From positions 122,245-186,244 of the forward strand of contig CAZYVI010000008.1 in NCBI GenBank assembly GCA_964651245.1: a stretch of DNA of 64,000 bases, in the 5' to 3' direction. This DNA comes from Avedoeria sp964651245. GTDB taxonomy: Bacteria > Chloroflexota > Anaerolineae > Epilineales > Epilineaceae. Below the pieces are notes generated by a model. The model was not told the DNA's origin, did not search any database, and saw only the letters and a program-made list of their open reading frames with translations. Positions 25,268 through 34,030 of this stretch are shown here, one piece after another. The first letter of the stretch is position 1. Every line of letters begins with the position of its first letter. The position numbers and the translations under genes are program-made.

Positions 25268-27198
25268 CCGCCCTCCGCCGTCGCCACGGCCGACGCGGCG
25301 GCGTCGACGTCCTCGAGCCCGACCGCCAGCAGCCGGGCGTAGCGCGACGCCGGGTCGGCCGCCAGCGCCGCACGCGGGCCGTGCTCGATGACGCGGCCGT
25401 CGGCCAGCAGGCAGACCGCGTCGAGCCGTTGGACGGTCGCCAGCCGGTGGGCGATGACGACGACCGTCCGACCCGCCGCCAGCCGGTCCATCGCCGCGGT
25501 CAGCCGAGCCTCGCTGGCCGGGTCGAGGCGCGACGACGCCTCGTCGAGGATCACCAGGCCCGGATCGCCCAGGAACACGCGGGCGCAAGCCAGCAGCTGC
25601 GCCTCGCCGGCCGAGACGCCGCCGCTGCCCCCCAGCTCGGTGTCGAGGCCGTCGGGCAGGCCGGCCAGCCAGGCGTCGAGGCCGACCGCCTCGATCGCGG
25701 CGCGCACCCGACCGTCGTCCACGCCGGGATCGAACAGCGTGACGTTGTCGCGCACCGTGGCGCGAAAGAGCTGGACGTCCTGGGTGACGATCGCCACCCG
25801 CCGTCGCAGGTCGGCCGTCGCGACGTCGCGCACGTCGACGCCGCCCAGCCGGACGGCGCCGGCGACCGGGTCGAGGAGCCGCAGCAGCAGGCGAGTGACC
25901 GTCGTCTTGCCGCTGCCGCTCGGGCCGAGCAAGCCCAGCGTCGTCCCGGGCGACACGGCCAGCGATACGCCGTGCAGCGTCGGGGCGTGGGCTGCGCGCG
26001 ACGCCGCGCCGGACGCCGGATCGCCCACGCCGGGCGCCGTCGGGCCGCCCGGTGCGGCCACCGCCTCGGTCGCGACCGCGGCGGATGGGTACGCGGCGTC
26101 GACGGCCTCGAGGTCGATGCCGAGCGGGCCGTCCGGCAGGCGGCGGGCGCGCTCGGGCGGCGGCTCGATCAGCGACGAGCGCTCGTCGAGCAGGTCGCGG
26201 ATCCGGGTGATGGCGGCGCCCGCCTGCTGCAGGTCGCCGAGCTGGCGGGCGATGCCGGACAACGGGCCATCGAGCTGGAGGCTGTAGCTCAGGAGCAGCC
26301 ACGCCGTGCCCAGCGTGATCTGGCCGTCGCGGACCAGGACCACCGCCCAGCCCAAGCTGATCGCCATCGCCGTGAACAGCAGCAGCACCGACGTGCCGCC
26401 GGTGGCCGAGCCCAACAGGCTGGCCCGCAGGTTGCGGCGCCAGACGTCGCGCGACAGCGCGAAGAACCGGCGCAGCGTATACGGCACGGCACCATTGGCC
26501 CGCAGGTCCTCGGCACCGGCCAGCCGCTCCTCGAGGAAGCCGAACAGCTGGGCCGACGCCTCGCGCGCGGCGGCCCAGTGCGGCACCGCCCGGTGCAGCA
26601 CGCCGCGCAGGATCGCCACCGCCAGCACGACGAACGCGGCCATCGTGGCGCCGATCCGGACGTCGACGCGGAACTGCATCACCAGCACGCCCACCACCAG
26701 CAGCGAGCTGCCGATGAGCTCGAGCACGAAGCGCGACACGAAGTTGGCCAGCGTCGCCACGTCGCCGTCGATCCGCTCGATGAGCTCGCCGGGCGTATGC
26801 CGGCCATGGAACGCCAGGTCGAGGCCGAGGACGTGGTCGAGCAGATCCTCGCGCATCCGGTTCGTGGCCGTCTGCGCCAGCTCCGTCGAGAGGACGCCGG
26901 CCGCCAACATCAGGCCCTGCAGCGCGAACGCCAGGCCGACGAACGCCACGGCCAGCCGCACCAGCGACGCGGCCGGCGCGCCGGCGAGCGCGCCGTCGAT
27001 GAACGCCCGCTGGAGATGGGGGTTGGCGAGGTCGAGGCTGATGTCGGCGAGCAGGATCGCCAGCAGCAGCGCCAGCCGTCCGCGCAGCGGCGCCAGGTAG
27101 CGCCGCAGGAACGCGCCGTAGCCGGGCCGCGGCGGCGGCCGGCGTCCGGTCGCGCCCGCGGACGGGGGTGCGGGCGGCGGCGCGGCGGCGGCGGACAT
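25264..27198 (-). CDS. ABC exporter half-transporter, catalytic partner
   Basis: 644 residues from the ATG at 27198. After a Pro/Ala-rich N-terminus come six membrane spans (about residues 35-330), with FHGRHTPGELIERIDGDVATL typical of type IV exporters. NBD: Walker A GPSGSGKTT, Q-loop VTQDVQLFRATVRDN, signature GVSAGEAQLLACARVF (VSAGE instead of LSGGQ), Walker B LVILDEASSRLDP with the catalytic Glu, and H-loop VIAHRLATVQ. A 30-residue Ala/Gly insert precedes the Walker A. A TAGGAT box lies 8 nt before the ATG. It is the first gene of a two-gene operon with the degenerate partner. Confidence 0.93.
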   Translation of the reverse strand: MSAAAAPPPAPPSAGATGRRPPPRPGYGAFLRRYLAPLRGRLALLLAILLADISLDLANPHLQRAFIDGALAGAPAASLVRLAVAFVGLAFALQGLMLAAGVLSTELAQTATNRMREDLLDHVLGLDLAFHGRHTPGELIERIDGDVATLANFVSRFVLELIGSSLLVVGVLVMQFRVDVRIGATMAAFVVLAVAILRGVLHRAVPHWAAAREASAQLFGFLEERLAGAEDLRANGAVPYTLRRFFALSRDVWRRNLRASLLGSATGGTSVLLLFTAMAISLGWAVVLVRDGQITLGTAWLLLSYSLQLDGPLSGIARQLGDLQQAGAAITRIRDLLDERSSLIEPPPERARRLPDGPLGIDLEAVDAAYPSAAVATEAVAAPGGPTAPGVGDPASGAASRAAHAPTLHGVSLAVSPGTTLGLLGPSGSGKTTVTRLLLRLLDPVAGAVRLGGVDVRDVATADLRRRVAIVTQDVQLFRATVRDNVTLFDPGVDDGRVRAAIEAVGLDAWLAGLPDGLDTELGGSGGVSAGEAQLLACARVFLGDPGLVILDEASSRLDPASEARLTAAMDRLAAGRTVVVIAHRLATVQRLDAVCLLADGRVIEHGPRAALAADPASRYARLLAVGLEDVDAAASAVATAEGG

Positions 27199-27206
27199 GG
27201 CCGACG

Positions 27207-27212
27207 ATCCTA
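27207..27212 (-). promoter_or_regulatory. Candidate -10 box, leaderless start of the exporter operon
   Basis: TAGGAT on the minus strand lies 8 nt before the ATG at 27198. Confidence 0.35.
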
Positions 27213-27334
27213 GCGGGACCGCCCCGATCGGCCAACCGGCGTTGCGGCCGGCCGTCACCCGAGCCGGTTGCCGCGCGTCCATCCTTCGTTGCACACTTCC
27301 GGTCCCCTCCCCCCACCCCGCAAGGCGGATGTCG

Positions 27335-30300
27335 ATGCTCAAGCGCCCCCTGGCGGCCGGCGGCCTCGCCGCGCTCGCGCTGACCCTGCTGCCCGCCGCC
27401 GCCCGCCCCGCCGCGGGCACGGCGCAGCGCCCCGCCGCGCTCGCGGCGACCGCGCCGGCCGCCCTGCCACCCGGCTTCGCCGAACGCGCCGTGGCCACCG
27501 GCCTGCGCGCCCCGACGGCGATGGCCGTGGCGCCCGATGGCCGGGTGTTCATCGCCGAGCAGGGCGGCGCCGTCCGGCTGGTCCGGGACGACGCCCTGCG
27601 GCCGGAGCCGGTCGTGGAGCTGCCCACCGTCGCCAGCGGCGCGCTCGGCCTCGTCGGCATCGCCGTCGCGCCCGATTTCGCGGCGGCGCCGGCGCTCTAC
27701 CTGAACGTCACGGTCGAACAGCCGGCCCGGCACAACCGGATCGTGCGCCTCAAGCTCGACGGCGACCGCGCCGACCCCGCGACGGCGCAGCGGATCGCCG
27801 ACCTCGATCCGCTGACCACCACAGAGCGCATCGGCGGCGCACTCCACTTCGGCGCCGACGGGATGCTCTACGTCGCCACCGGCGACAACGGCGACGGCGC
27901 CCGGGCGCCGCGTCTGGACTCGACGCACGGCAAGCTGTTGCGCTTCCGGCCGGACGGTGGCGTGCCCGAGGACAACCCCTACGCCGACGTGCTGACCGGC
28001 GTGCACGCGGCGATCTGGGCCATCGGACTGCGCGACCCGGCGACGTTCGCCATCCAGCCCGGCAGCGGCCGCATGTTCGTCAACGACAGCGGCGCGGCGT
28101 TCGAGGAGGTCAACGACGGCGCGGCGGGCGACGACTACGGCTGGCCGGCAACCGACGGCCCGACGGGCGGCGCCGGCGTGGCCGGACCGATCCACAGCTA
28201 TCCCCACAGCCGCGGCTGTGCGATCGGCGGCGGCACCTTCTACGCCCCGGCGGTCCCGCTCTTCCCGGTCGAGCTGACGGGCCGCTACTTCTACGCCGAC
28301 CACTGCGCGGGCGAGATCCGCAGCCTCGACCCCGCCAACCCCGCCGCCGACAGCGTGCTTGGCGCGCCGAGCGTGGTCGGGCCGGTCGACCTAGGCACGA
28401 CGGGCGACGGCGCGCTGCTGGTGCTGGCCCGCGGCCGGGCCGACCGCGGCGCCGGCGCCGGCGGCGAGGCGGCCGGCCAGCTGGTGCGGATCGATCACGT
28501 CGGGGTCGGCGCGCCGACGATCCGCATCCCACCGGCCGACACGACCGCCATCATCGGCCACGTGGCGCGCTTCCGCGTCCACGCCCTCGGCTCGCCGCCG
28601 CTGGCCTACGCCTGGCGGCGCGACGGCGCCGAGCTGCCCGGCGCGACCGGCCCGGTCCTCGACGTCGGGCCGGTACAGCGCAGCGACGACGGCGCGCGCT
28701 TCGACGTCACCGTCCGCAACGGCGACGGCGACGACACCAGCAGCGCGGTGCGCCTCACCGTCGTCGACCGGCCGCCGCCGACGGCGGTGATCGACCATCC
28801 GCCGGCCGGCGGGCGATTCCGGGGCGACGTCTCGTTCACGTTCGCCGGGCACGCCGTCGACGCCGACGGCGCGACATTGCCGCCCGCGGCGCTCACCTGG
28901 CGCATCGACCTCCACCGCGGCGCCGAGGTCGTGCCGATCCTGACCGACCGCAGCGACCTGGCCGTCGGCAGCGTCGAACTCGACCTCGACCGCCACCGCG
29001 ACGCCGACTTCCTGCGGGTCCACCTCTCGGCTCGCGACGGCGAAGGGCTCGTCGGATCCACCACCCGCGACGTCCCGCCGGAGCGCGTCCAGCTCGTGCT
29101 GCGGACCGAGCCAGCGGGGCTGCAGCTGGCCGTCGACGGCCGGCCGATCACGGCCCCGCTGGCGGTGCCGAGCATCGTCGGCGTGCCGCGAACCGTCGCG
29201 GCAGCGGGCTTGCAGCGCGTCGGCGGCGCGATCTACGCCTTCGAGCGCTGGTCGGACGGCGGCGAGGCCGCCCACACGCTGCCGCCGCTCACCGCCGACG
29301 TCGAGCTGACCGCCCACTACCGCCTCTTCGGCGGCTCGGTGCCGATCGTCGACTGGGGCGGCGACTACGTCGACGCCGACGCCCCGCTGCGCGGCGCCGA
29401 CGCGCCGGTCGACCGCGGCCTCGACATCGACCGCGACGGGTCGTACGACGACGCGCGCTGGACGATCCCGCTCTCGGACCACCTGCCGCTGTCGCCGCCC
29501 GTCGACCGGGCCGGCGCCAGCAGCCGCTTCTACGGCGGGCTGATCATCGAGCGCTACGACGGGGCGCTCGACGAGCGCTGGGCGCGCATCTGGGCCGGTG
29601 GGCCGAACCGACCCAACGACCAGCTGGCCACCGGCGCCGGTCTGGGCACACGCGGCTGGGACCTGCGCTACTGGCGCAAGGACGACTTCCTCGCCGGCGG
29701 CCATGCGCGCCGGGTGTCGTTCGACGAGGCCAGCCGGATCGAGATCCTGGGCTATGCCGGCGGCGACGGCGTGCCGGCCCACAACAGCGGGCGGGTGCGC
29801 GCCGTCGTCCGCGACGGGACGCAGTGGTACGTCTCGCAGCCCGTCGGTGAGCCGCTGGACCACCCCGGATCGCTGGTGGTGACGAACCTGCGCGACGCCG
29901 GCTGGGCGATCTACGAGCCCGAGCCGCCAAACCGGCTGCGCTTCAAGGCCGAGATCGCCCGCTTCGAGCCGCACGCCTTTCTCGACGTCCAGGCGGTGGG
30001 CTACCTGCACTCCAACGAGCACATCCCGCCGCCGGCCGCCGAGGCCCGCGCCGGCTTCGCGGTCGAACGGGTCCGGGTGCTGGCCAGCCTTGGCGCCGAC
30101 GCCACCGCCCGTCCGCCGACCGGCCCGACCGACGTGCCCGGCACGCCGCTGCCGCCGTCTGCGACGCCAACCGCCAGCCGCACGGCCACCGCCGGCCCGT
30201 CGCCGACCGCGACGCGGACGCTGCGGCCGGGCGAGACGCCACCGCCCACCGACACGCCCGATCCGACCGCCACGGCGACGGCCACGGCGACGCCGCCGCC

Positions 30301-32089
30301 CGGCGCCACCACGGTGCGCCCGACCGCCGGTCCGTCGCCGACGCGCCGCCCGACCGACAGCGGCGGCGAGGGCGGGACGATTCACCTGCCGCTCGCCGTG
30401 CGCGGCGCATCCGGCCGCGTCGCCGGGCGCCCGGACCGACGGGTCGGCGGTTTCGTCGCGCGCCTCGGCCAGCGCTTGGCGCCCAGCGCGGCTGCGGAAT
30501 CGTCCGCCACCCGCGCCGCCGCCCACGACACGGACGGCGCTCACGGCGCCGACGTCCCGCTCGGCGGCACCGACGCCGTCGACCCCGCCGACCCCATCCG
30601 CGCCCCGCTGCCCGGCGGCCGGCTGCCGGTCCTCGTCGTCATGCGCCCGGCCGTCGACACGGTGCGCCGCGACATCGGCGACGATGCGACGGCGGCGGCG
30701 GTGGCCAAGGCGCAGGCCGTCGTGCTGGCCGCACTCGACCCGGCCGAGGTCACGCTGCTGCACCGCTACAGCCACGTCCCGGTGCTCTACCTGGCCGCCA
30801 CCGCCCGGGGCCGCGCCGCGCTGGCCGGCCTGCCCGGCGTCGTCGCCGTCGAGCCCGACCGGCTCAGCCGGCCGCTGCTGGCCGAGCACGCCGCCGTCGT
30901 CGGCGCCGACCGGGCCTGGGCGGACTACGGGGTGACGGGCGCCGGGGTGAACGTCGCCGTGATCGACACCGGCGTCCAGGCCGACCACCCCGACCTGCGC
31001 GACGCGATCGTGGCCCAGAAGTGCTTCAGCGTCGAGAGCGGCTGCGGCCCGAACAGCGCCGCCTCCGAGAGCGACGACGCGATCGACCGCCACGGCCACG
31101 GCACCGGGGTGGCCGGCATCGTCGCCGGCCGCGGCCGGGTGGCGCCGCGCGGCATCGCGCCCGGAGCCGGGATCATCGCGGTGCGGGTGTTCAACGCCGA
31201 CGCCCAGTCGGCCACGAGCGACCAGATCAAGGCCTTCGACTACCTGGTGCGCGAGCGGCGCACGCTCAACGTCAAGATCGCCAACATGAGCCTCGGTTCG
31301 GCCAAGGTCTACAACGGCAACTGCGACAACGAAGACGAGGCCCGGGCCACGGCCATCCAGACGGCGATCACCCGCGGCATCGCCGTCTTCGTCGCCACCG
31401 GCAACATCGGCGCCCTCAACGGCCTGGCCATGCCCGGCTGCCTCTCGAACGTCATCGCGGTGGCCGCCACCTACGACGCCGAGCTGGGCCGCGAGCCCGA
31501 CCGCGGCGGCTACCCCAGCGCCGACGGCTGCTTCGACGAGAACGCCTCGCCCTCTACGGTGGCTTGCTTCTCGAACCTCGGCCGCGGCATCTCGGTCGTC
31601 GCGCCCGGCATCTGGACGACGACGTCGGCCCTCGGCGGGCGGACGGCGACGACGGCGGGCACCAGCAACGCCGCGCCGGTCGCCGCGGCCGTCGGCGCGC
31701 TGGTGATGGCCGTCGACGACGACCTGCGGCCGGCCGAGCTCAAGCGGCTGCTCGAGAACACCGGCGTTCCGGTCGAAGCCCGCAACGGCCAGCGCTACCC
31801 GCGCGTCGACGCGGTGGCGGCCCTCGTCGCCGCCGGCGCCAAGCCCGCGACGCCCGCCGGGCCGACGCCGAGCGCGACCGCCACACCGGCGCCCCCCTCG
31901 CCGACGCCGTCCGCCACCGCCAGCGCGCCACCCTCCGCCAGCGCCACGCCGCCCGCGCCGACGCCGACCGTACCGCCGACCGCACCGCCGACGGCTCCCC
32001 CAACTGCTCCCGCCGCCACGGCCACCGCGACGGCGGCGCCGCCCGGACGATCCGTCGTCTACTTGCCCGTGGCGCGCCGCGAGCCCTGA
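27335..32089 (+). CDS. Secreted fusion: PQQ-type sugar dehydrogenase-like domain plus subtilisin-like protease
   Basis: 1584 residues from the ATG at 27335 (AAGGCGG 6 nt upstream; an ATG at 27329 is possible). After a signal peptide, residues about 45-400 match glucose/sorbosone dehydrogenase propellers (GFAERAVATGLRAPTAMAVAPDGRVFIAEQ, split here as GLRAPTAMAVAPDGR and VFIAEQ; GLRDPATFAIQPGSGRMFVND). Ig-like and beta-rich segments follow, then a Thr/Pro linker and IHLPLAVRG near residue 1020. A second half has an I9-like propeptide and an S8 protease with Asp1211 (VIDTG), His1255 (HGHGTG), Asn1357 and Ser1444 (GTSNAAP). It ends in another Thr/Pro linker and VVYLPVARREP. The inner tail looks like an old C-terminus. 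Confidence 0.88.
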   Translation: MLKRPLAAGGLAALALTLLPAAARPAAGTAQRPAALAATAPAALPPGFAERAVATGLRAPTAMAVAPDGRVFIAEQGGAVRLVRDDALRPEPVVELPTVASGALGLVGIAVAPDFAAAPALYLNVTVEQPARHNRIVRLKLDGDRADPATAQRIADLDPLTTTERIGGALHFGADGMLYVATGDNGDGARAPRLDSTHGKLLRFRPDGGVPEDNPYADVLTGVHAAIWAIGLRDPATFAIQPGSGRMFVNDSGAAFEEVNDGAAGDDYGWPATDGPTGGAGVAGPIHSYPHSRGCAIGGGTFYAPAVPLFPVELTGRYFYADHCAGEIRSLDPANPAADSVLGAPSVVGPVDLGTTGDGALLVLARGRADRGAGAGGEAAGQLVRIDHVGVGAPTIRIPPADTTAIIGHVARFRVHALGSPPLAYAWRRDGAELPGATGPVLDVGPVQRSDDGARFDVTVRNGDGDDTSSAVRLTVVDRPPPTAVIDHPPAGGRFRGDVSFTFAGHAVDADGATLPPAALTWRIDLHRGAEVVPILTDRSDLAVGSVELDLDRHRDADFLRVHLSARDGEGLVGSTTRDVPPERVQLVLRTEPAGLQLAVDGRPITAPLAVPSIVGVPRTVAAAGLQRVGGAIYAFERWSDGGEAAHTLPPLTADVELTAHYRLFGGSVPIVDWGGDYVDADAPLRGADAPVDRGLDIDRDGSYDDARWTIPLSDHLPLSPPVDRAGASSRFYGGLIIERYDGALDERWARIWAGGPNRPNDQLATGAGLGTRGWDLRYWRKDDFLAGGHARRVSFDEASRIEILGYAGGDGVPAHNSGRVRAVVRDGTQWYVSQPVGEPLDHPGSLVVTNLRDAGWAIYEPEPPNRLRFKAEIARFEPHAFLDVQAVGYLHSNEHIPPPAAEARAGFAVERVRVLASLGADATARPPTGPTDVPGTPLPPSATPTASRTATAGPSPTATRTLRPGETPPPTDTPDPTATATATATPPPGATTVRPTAGPSPTRRPTDSGGEGGTIHLPLAVRGASGRVAGRPDRRVGGFVARLGQRLAPSAAAESSATRAAAHDTDGAHGADVPLGGTDAVDPADPIRAPLPGGRLPVLVVMRPAVDTVRRDIGDDATAAAVAKAQAVVLAALDPAEVTLLHRYSHVPVLYLAATARGRAALAGLPGVVAVEPDRLSRPLLAEHAAVVGADRAWADYGVTGAGVNVAVIDTGVQADHPDLRDAIVAQKCFSVESGCGPNSAASESDDAIDRHGHGTGVAGIVAGRGRVAPRGIAPGAGIIAVRVFNADAQSATSDQIKAFDYLVRERRTLNVKIANMSLGSAKVYNGNCDNEDEARATAIQTAITRGIAVFVATGNIGALNGLAMPGCLSNVIAVAATYDAELGREPDRGGYPSADGCFDENASPSTVACFSNLGRGISVVAPGIWTTTSALGGRTATTAGTSNAAPVAAAVGALVMAVDDDLRPAELKRLLENTGVPVEARNGQRYPRVDAVAALVAAGAKPATPAGPTPSATATPAPPSPTPSATASAPPSASATPPAPTPTVPPTAPPTAPPTAPAATATATAAPPGRSVVYLPVARREP

Positions 32090-32152
32090 GGCGATCGCGC
32101 GCCGACCGGCGCGAGGGCCGCCGGCCCCTACCCCCGCCGCGCCGCGGTCCGG

Positions 32153-32158
32153 TACAAT
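32153..32158 (+). promoter_or_regulatory. Candidate -10 box, leaderless pyrD
   Basis: TACAAT ends 7 nt before the ATG at 32166 and itself contains the competing upstream ATG (32157). This decides the pyrD start in favour of 32166. Confidence 0.5.
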
Positions 32159-32165
32159 GCCGCCG

Positions 32166-33275
32166 ATGACCGCCGCCCCCGCCGCGCGCGACCCGCGCCC
32201 GACCGCCGCCGCGACCCCATCGGCTCCGGCCGTCGACCTCTCGGTCGATCTGTGCGGCGTTCGGCTGCCGAACCCACTCGTGCTGGCGTCCGGCATCCTG
32301 GGCACCCACGCCTCCCTCATGCACCGGGCGGCCTGGGCTGGGGCCGGAGCGGTGACGGCGAAGAGCTGCGGGCCGCGCCCGCGCGGCGGCCACGTCAACC
32401 CCAGCTGCATCGCCTTCGAGCACGGCCTGCTCAACGCGATCGGGCTGGCCAACCCCGGCGCGGCGGACGAGGTGGCGCTGCTGGTCGCGACGCGGGCCCT
32501 GCTCGCGCCGCTGGGCGTCCCGCTCATCGCCAGCATCTTCGCCGACGACGTCGACGGCTTTGCCCGGGTGGCGGCGACGGTGGCGGCGGCGGCGCCCGAC
32601 CTCATCGAGGTCAACATCAGCTGCCCGAACGTGGCCTCGGAGTTCGGCGAGCCGTTCGCCGCCTCGTGCGCCTCGGCCGCCGCCGTCACGGCCGCCGTGC
32701 GGGCGGCCGTCGACATGCCGCTCATCGTCAAGTTGGCGCCCAACGTGGCCGATCTGCCGCGGATCGCCCAGGCCGTCGTCGACGCCGGCGCCGACGCGAT
32801 CTGCGCCATCAACACGATGCCCGGGCTGGTCGTCGACGCCGAGAGCGGCCGGCCGATCCTGAGCAACCGCAGCGGCGGGCTGTCGGGCGCCGCCCTCAAG
32901 CCGATCGCGCTGTACGCCGTCGACCAGATCGCCCGCGCCGTCGACGTCCCGATCGTCGGCACCGGCGGCGTGGCCAGCGCCGTCGACGCGGTCGAGATGA
33001 TCTCGGCCGGCGCCACGGCGGTCGGGATCGGTTCGGCCGTGGCCGGCGCCGGCCCGACCGTCTTCGGCGCGATCGCCGCCGACCTGGCCGCCTGGCTCGG
33101 CGCCCGCGGCCTCGGCCTGACCGACATCCGCGGCCGCGCCCAGCGCCGCGACGCCTGGCCCGAACCCGCGACCCCGGCGCCGGTCCCCGGCGACCACGCG
33201 CCCGCGCCGACGGCGCGCGACGGCGACGGCCCCGCCCCGGCCGCGCCCGCCCTCGCCGGGCCGGCGGCGCGATGA
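32166..33275 (+). CDS. pyrD: Dihydroorotate dehydrogenase, class 1B catalytic subunit
   Basis: 369 residues from the ATG at 32166. The FMN barrel shows LPNPLVLASGILGT, AKSCGPRPRGGHVNPSC, NAIGLANPG, IEVNISCPNVAS with the catalytic Cys of the 1B class, NTMPGLVVDAESGRP, GGLSGAALKPIAL and GTGGVASAVDAVEM. It oxidises dihydroorotate to orotate in pyrimidine synthesis, passing electrons through PyrK to NAD. It adds about 55 Pro/Ala-rich residues at the C-terminus. The stop overlaps pyrK as ATGA. Confidence 0.95.
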   Translation: MTAAPAARDPRPTAAATPSAPAVDLSVDLCGVRLPNPLVLASGILGTHASLMHRAAWAGAGAVTAKSCGPRPRGGHVNPSCIAFEHGLLNAIGLANPGAADEVALLVATRALLAPLGVPLIASIFADDVDGFARVAATVAAAAPDLIEVNISCPNVASEFGEPFAASCASAAAVTAAVRAAVDMPLIVKLAPNVADLPRIAQAVVDAGADAICAINTMPGLVVDAESGRPILSNRSGGLSGAALKPIALYAVDQIARAVDVPIVGTGGVASAVDAVEMISAGATAVGIGSAVAGAGPTVFGAIAADLAAWLGARGLGLTDIRGRAQRRDAWPEPATPAPVPGDHAPAPTARDGDGPAPAAPALAGPAAR

Positions 33276-34030
33276 GCGCCGCGGCGGCCGCCGAGCGCGC
33301 CGCGCCGAGCCCGCCGATCGCCGGCCTGCCGCGGCCGGTTCGCCTGGCCGCGGTGCGCGACGAGAACGCCAGGACGCGCACGTTCGTCTTCGACGCCCGG
33401 CTCGACGCCGCGGCCGGCCAGTTCGCCATGCTCTGGCTGCCCGGACTCGACGAAAAACCCTTCAGCCTGCTCGACACCGACCCGGTGGCGTTCGCCGTCG
33501 CCGCCGTCGGACCGTTCACGCGCGCCCTGCACCGCTGCACCGTCGGCGATCTGGTTTGGCTGCGCGGCCCGCTCGGCACCGGCTTCGCGCTCTCCGGCGA
33601 CGACCACCTCCTGGTCGGCGGCGGCTACGGCGTCGCGCCGCTGCTGCTGCTGGCCCGGCGCGCCGCGGCCGCCGGCCACCGCGTCCGGACCGTGATCGGC
33701 GCCCGCACCGCCGCCGAGCTGCTGCTCGTCGACGCCAGCCGCGCCGCGGGCGCCACCGTCGTCGTCACGACGGAGGACGGCAGCGCGGGCGAGGCGGGCC
33801 GTGTCACCGACCCGGTCGGTCGCTGGCTGGCCGACGACCCACCATCCACGCTCTACGCCTGCGGGCCGCACGGCATGCTGGCGGCGCTGCAACGCCAGGC
33901 GGCGGCCGCGGCCGTCCCGGCCCAGCTGTCATGGGAGGCCTACATGCGCTGCGGGATCGGGATCTGCGGCAGCTGCGAGCACGACGGCCGGTTGCTGTGC
34001 GCCGACGGCCCGGTGCTGGCGACGCCATGA
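33272..34030 (+). CDS. pyrK: Dihydroorotate dehydrogenase electron-transfer subunit
   Basis: 252 residues. A ferredoxin-reductase-like FAD domain has TRTFVF and AAGQFAMLWLPGLDEKPFSL. The NAD-binding half has LLVGGGYGVAPLLLLAR and STLYACGPHGMLAAL. The C-terminal 2Fe-2S cluster ligands are in CGIGICGSC and a later LLC. It forms the class 1B enzyme with PyrD and moves electrons from FMN to NAD. Both ends overlap neighbours by ATGA, linking it to pyrD and to the secreted GDPD-like protein. Confidence 0.94.
   Translation: MSAAAAAERAAPSPPIAGLPRPVRLAAVRDENARTRTFVFDARLDAAAGQFAMLWLPGLDEKPFSLLDTDPVAFAVAAVGPFTRALHRCTVGDLVWLRGPLGTGFALSGDDHLLVGGGYGVAPLLLLARRAAAAGHRVRTVIGARTAAELLLVDASRAAGATVVVTTEDGSAGEAGRVTDPVGRWLADDPPSTLYACGPHGMLAALQRQAAAAAVPAQLSWEAYMRCGIGICGSCEHDGRLLCADGPVLATP

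Noticed and set aside
28391..33892. 1833-codon minus-strand frame
   Set aside because: Shadow of the dehydrogenase-subtilisin fusion, pyrD and pyrK on the plus strand; no motif of its own.
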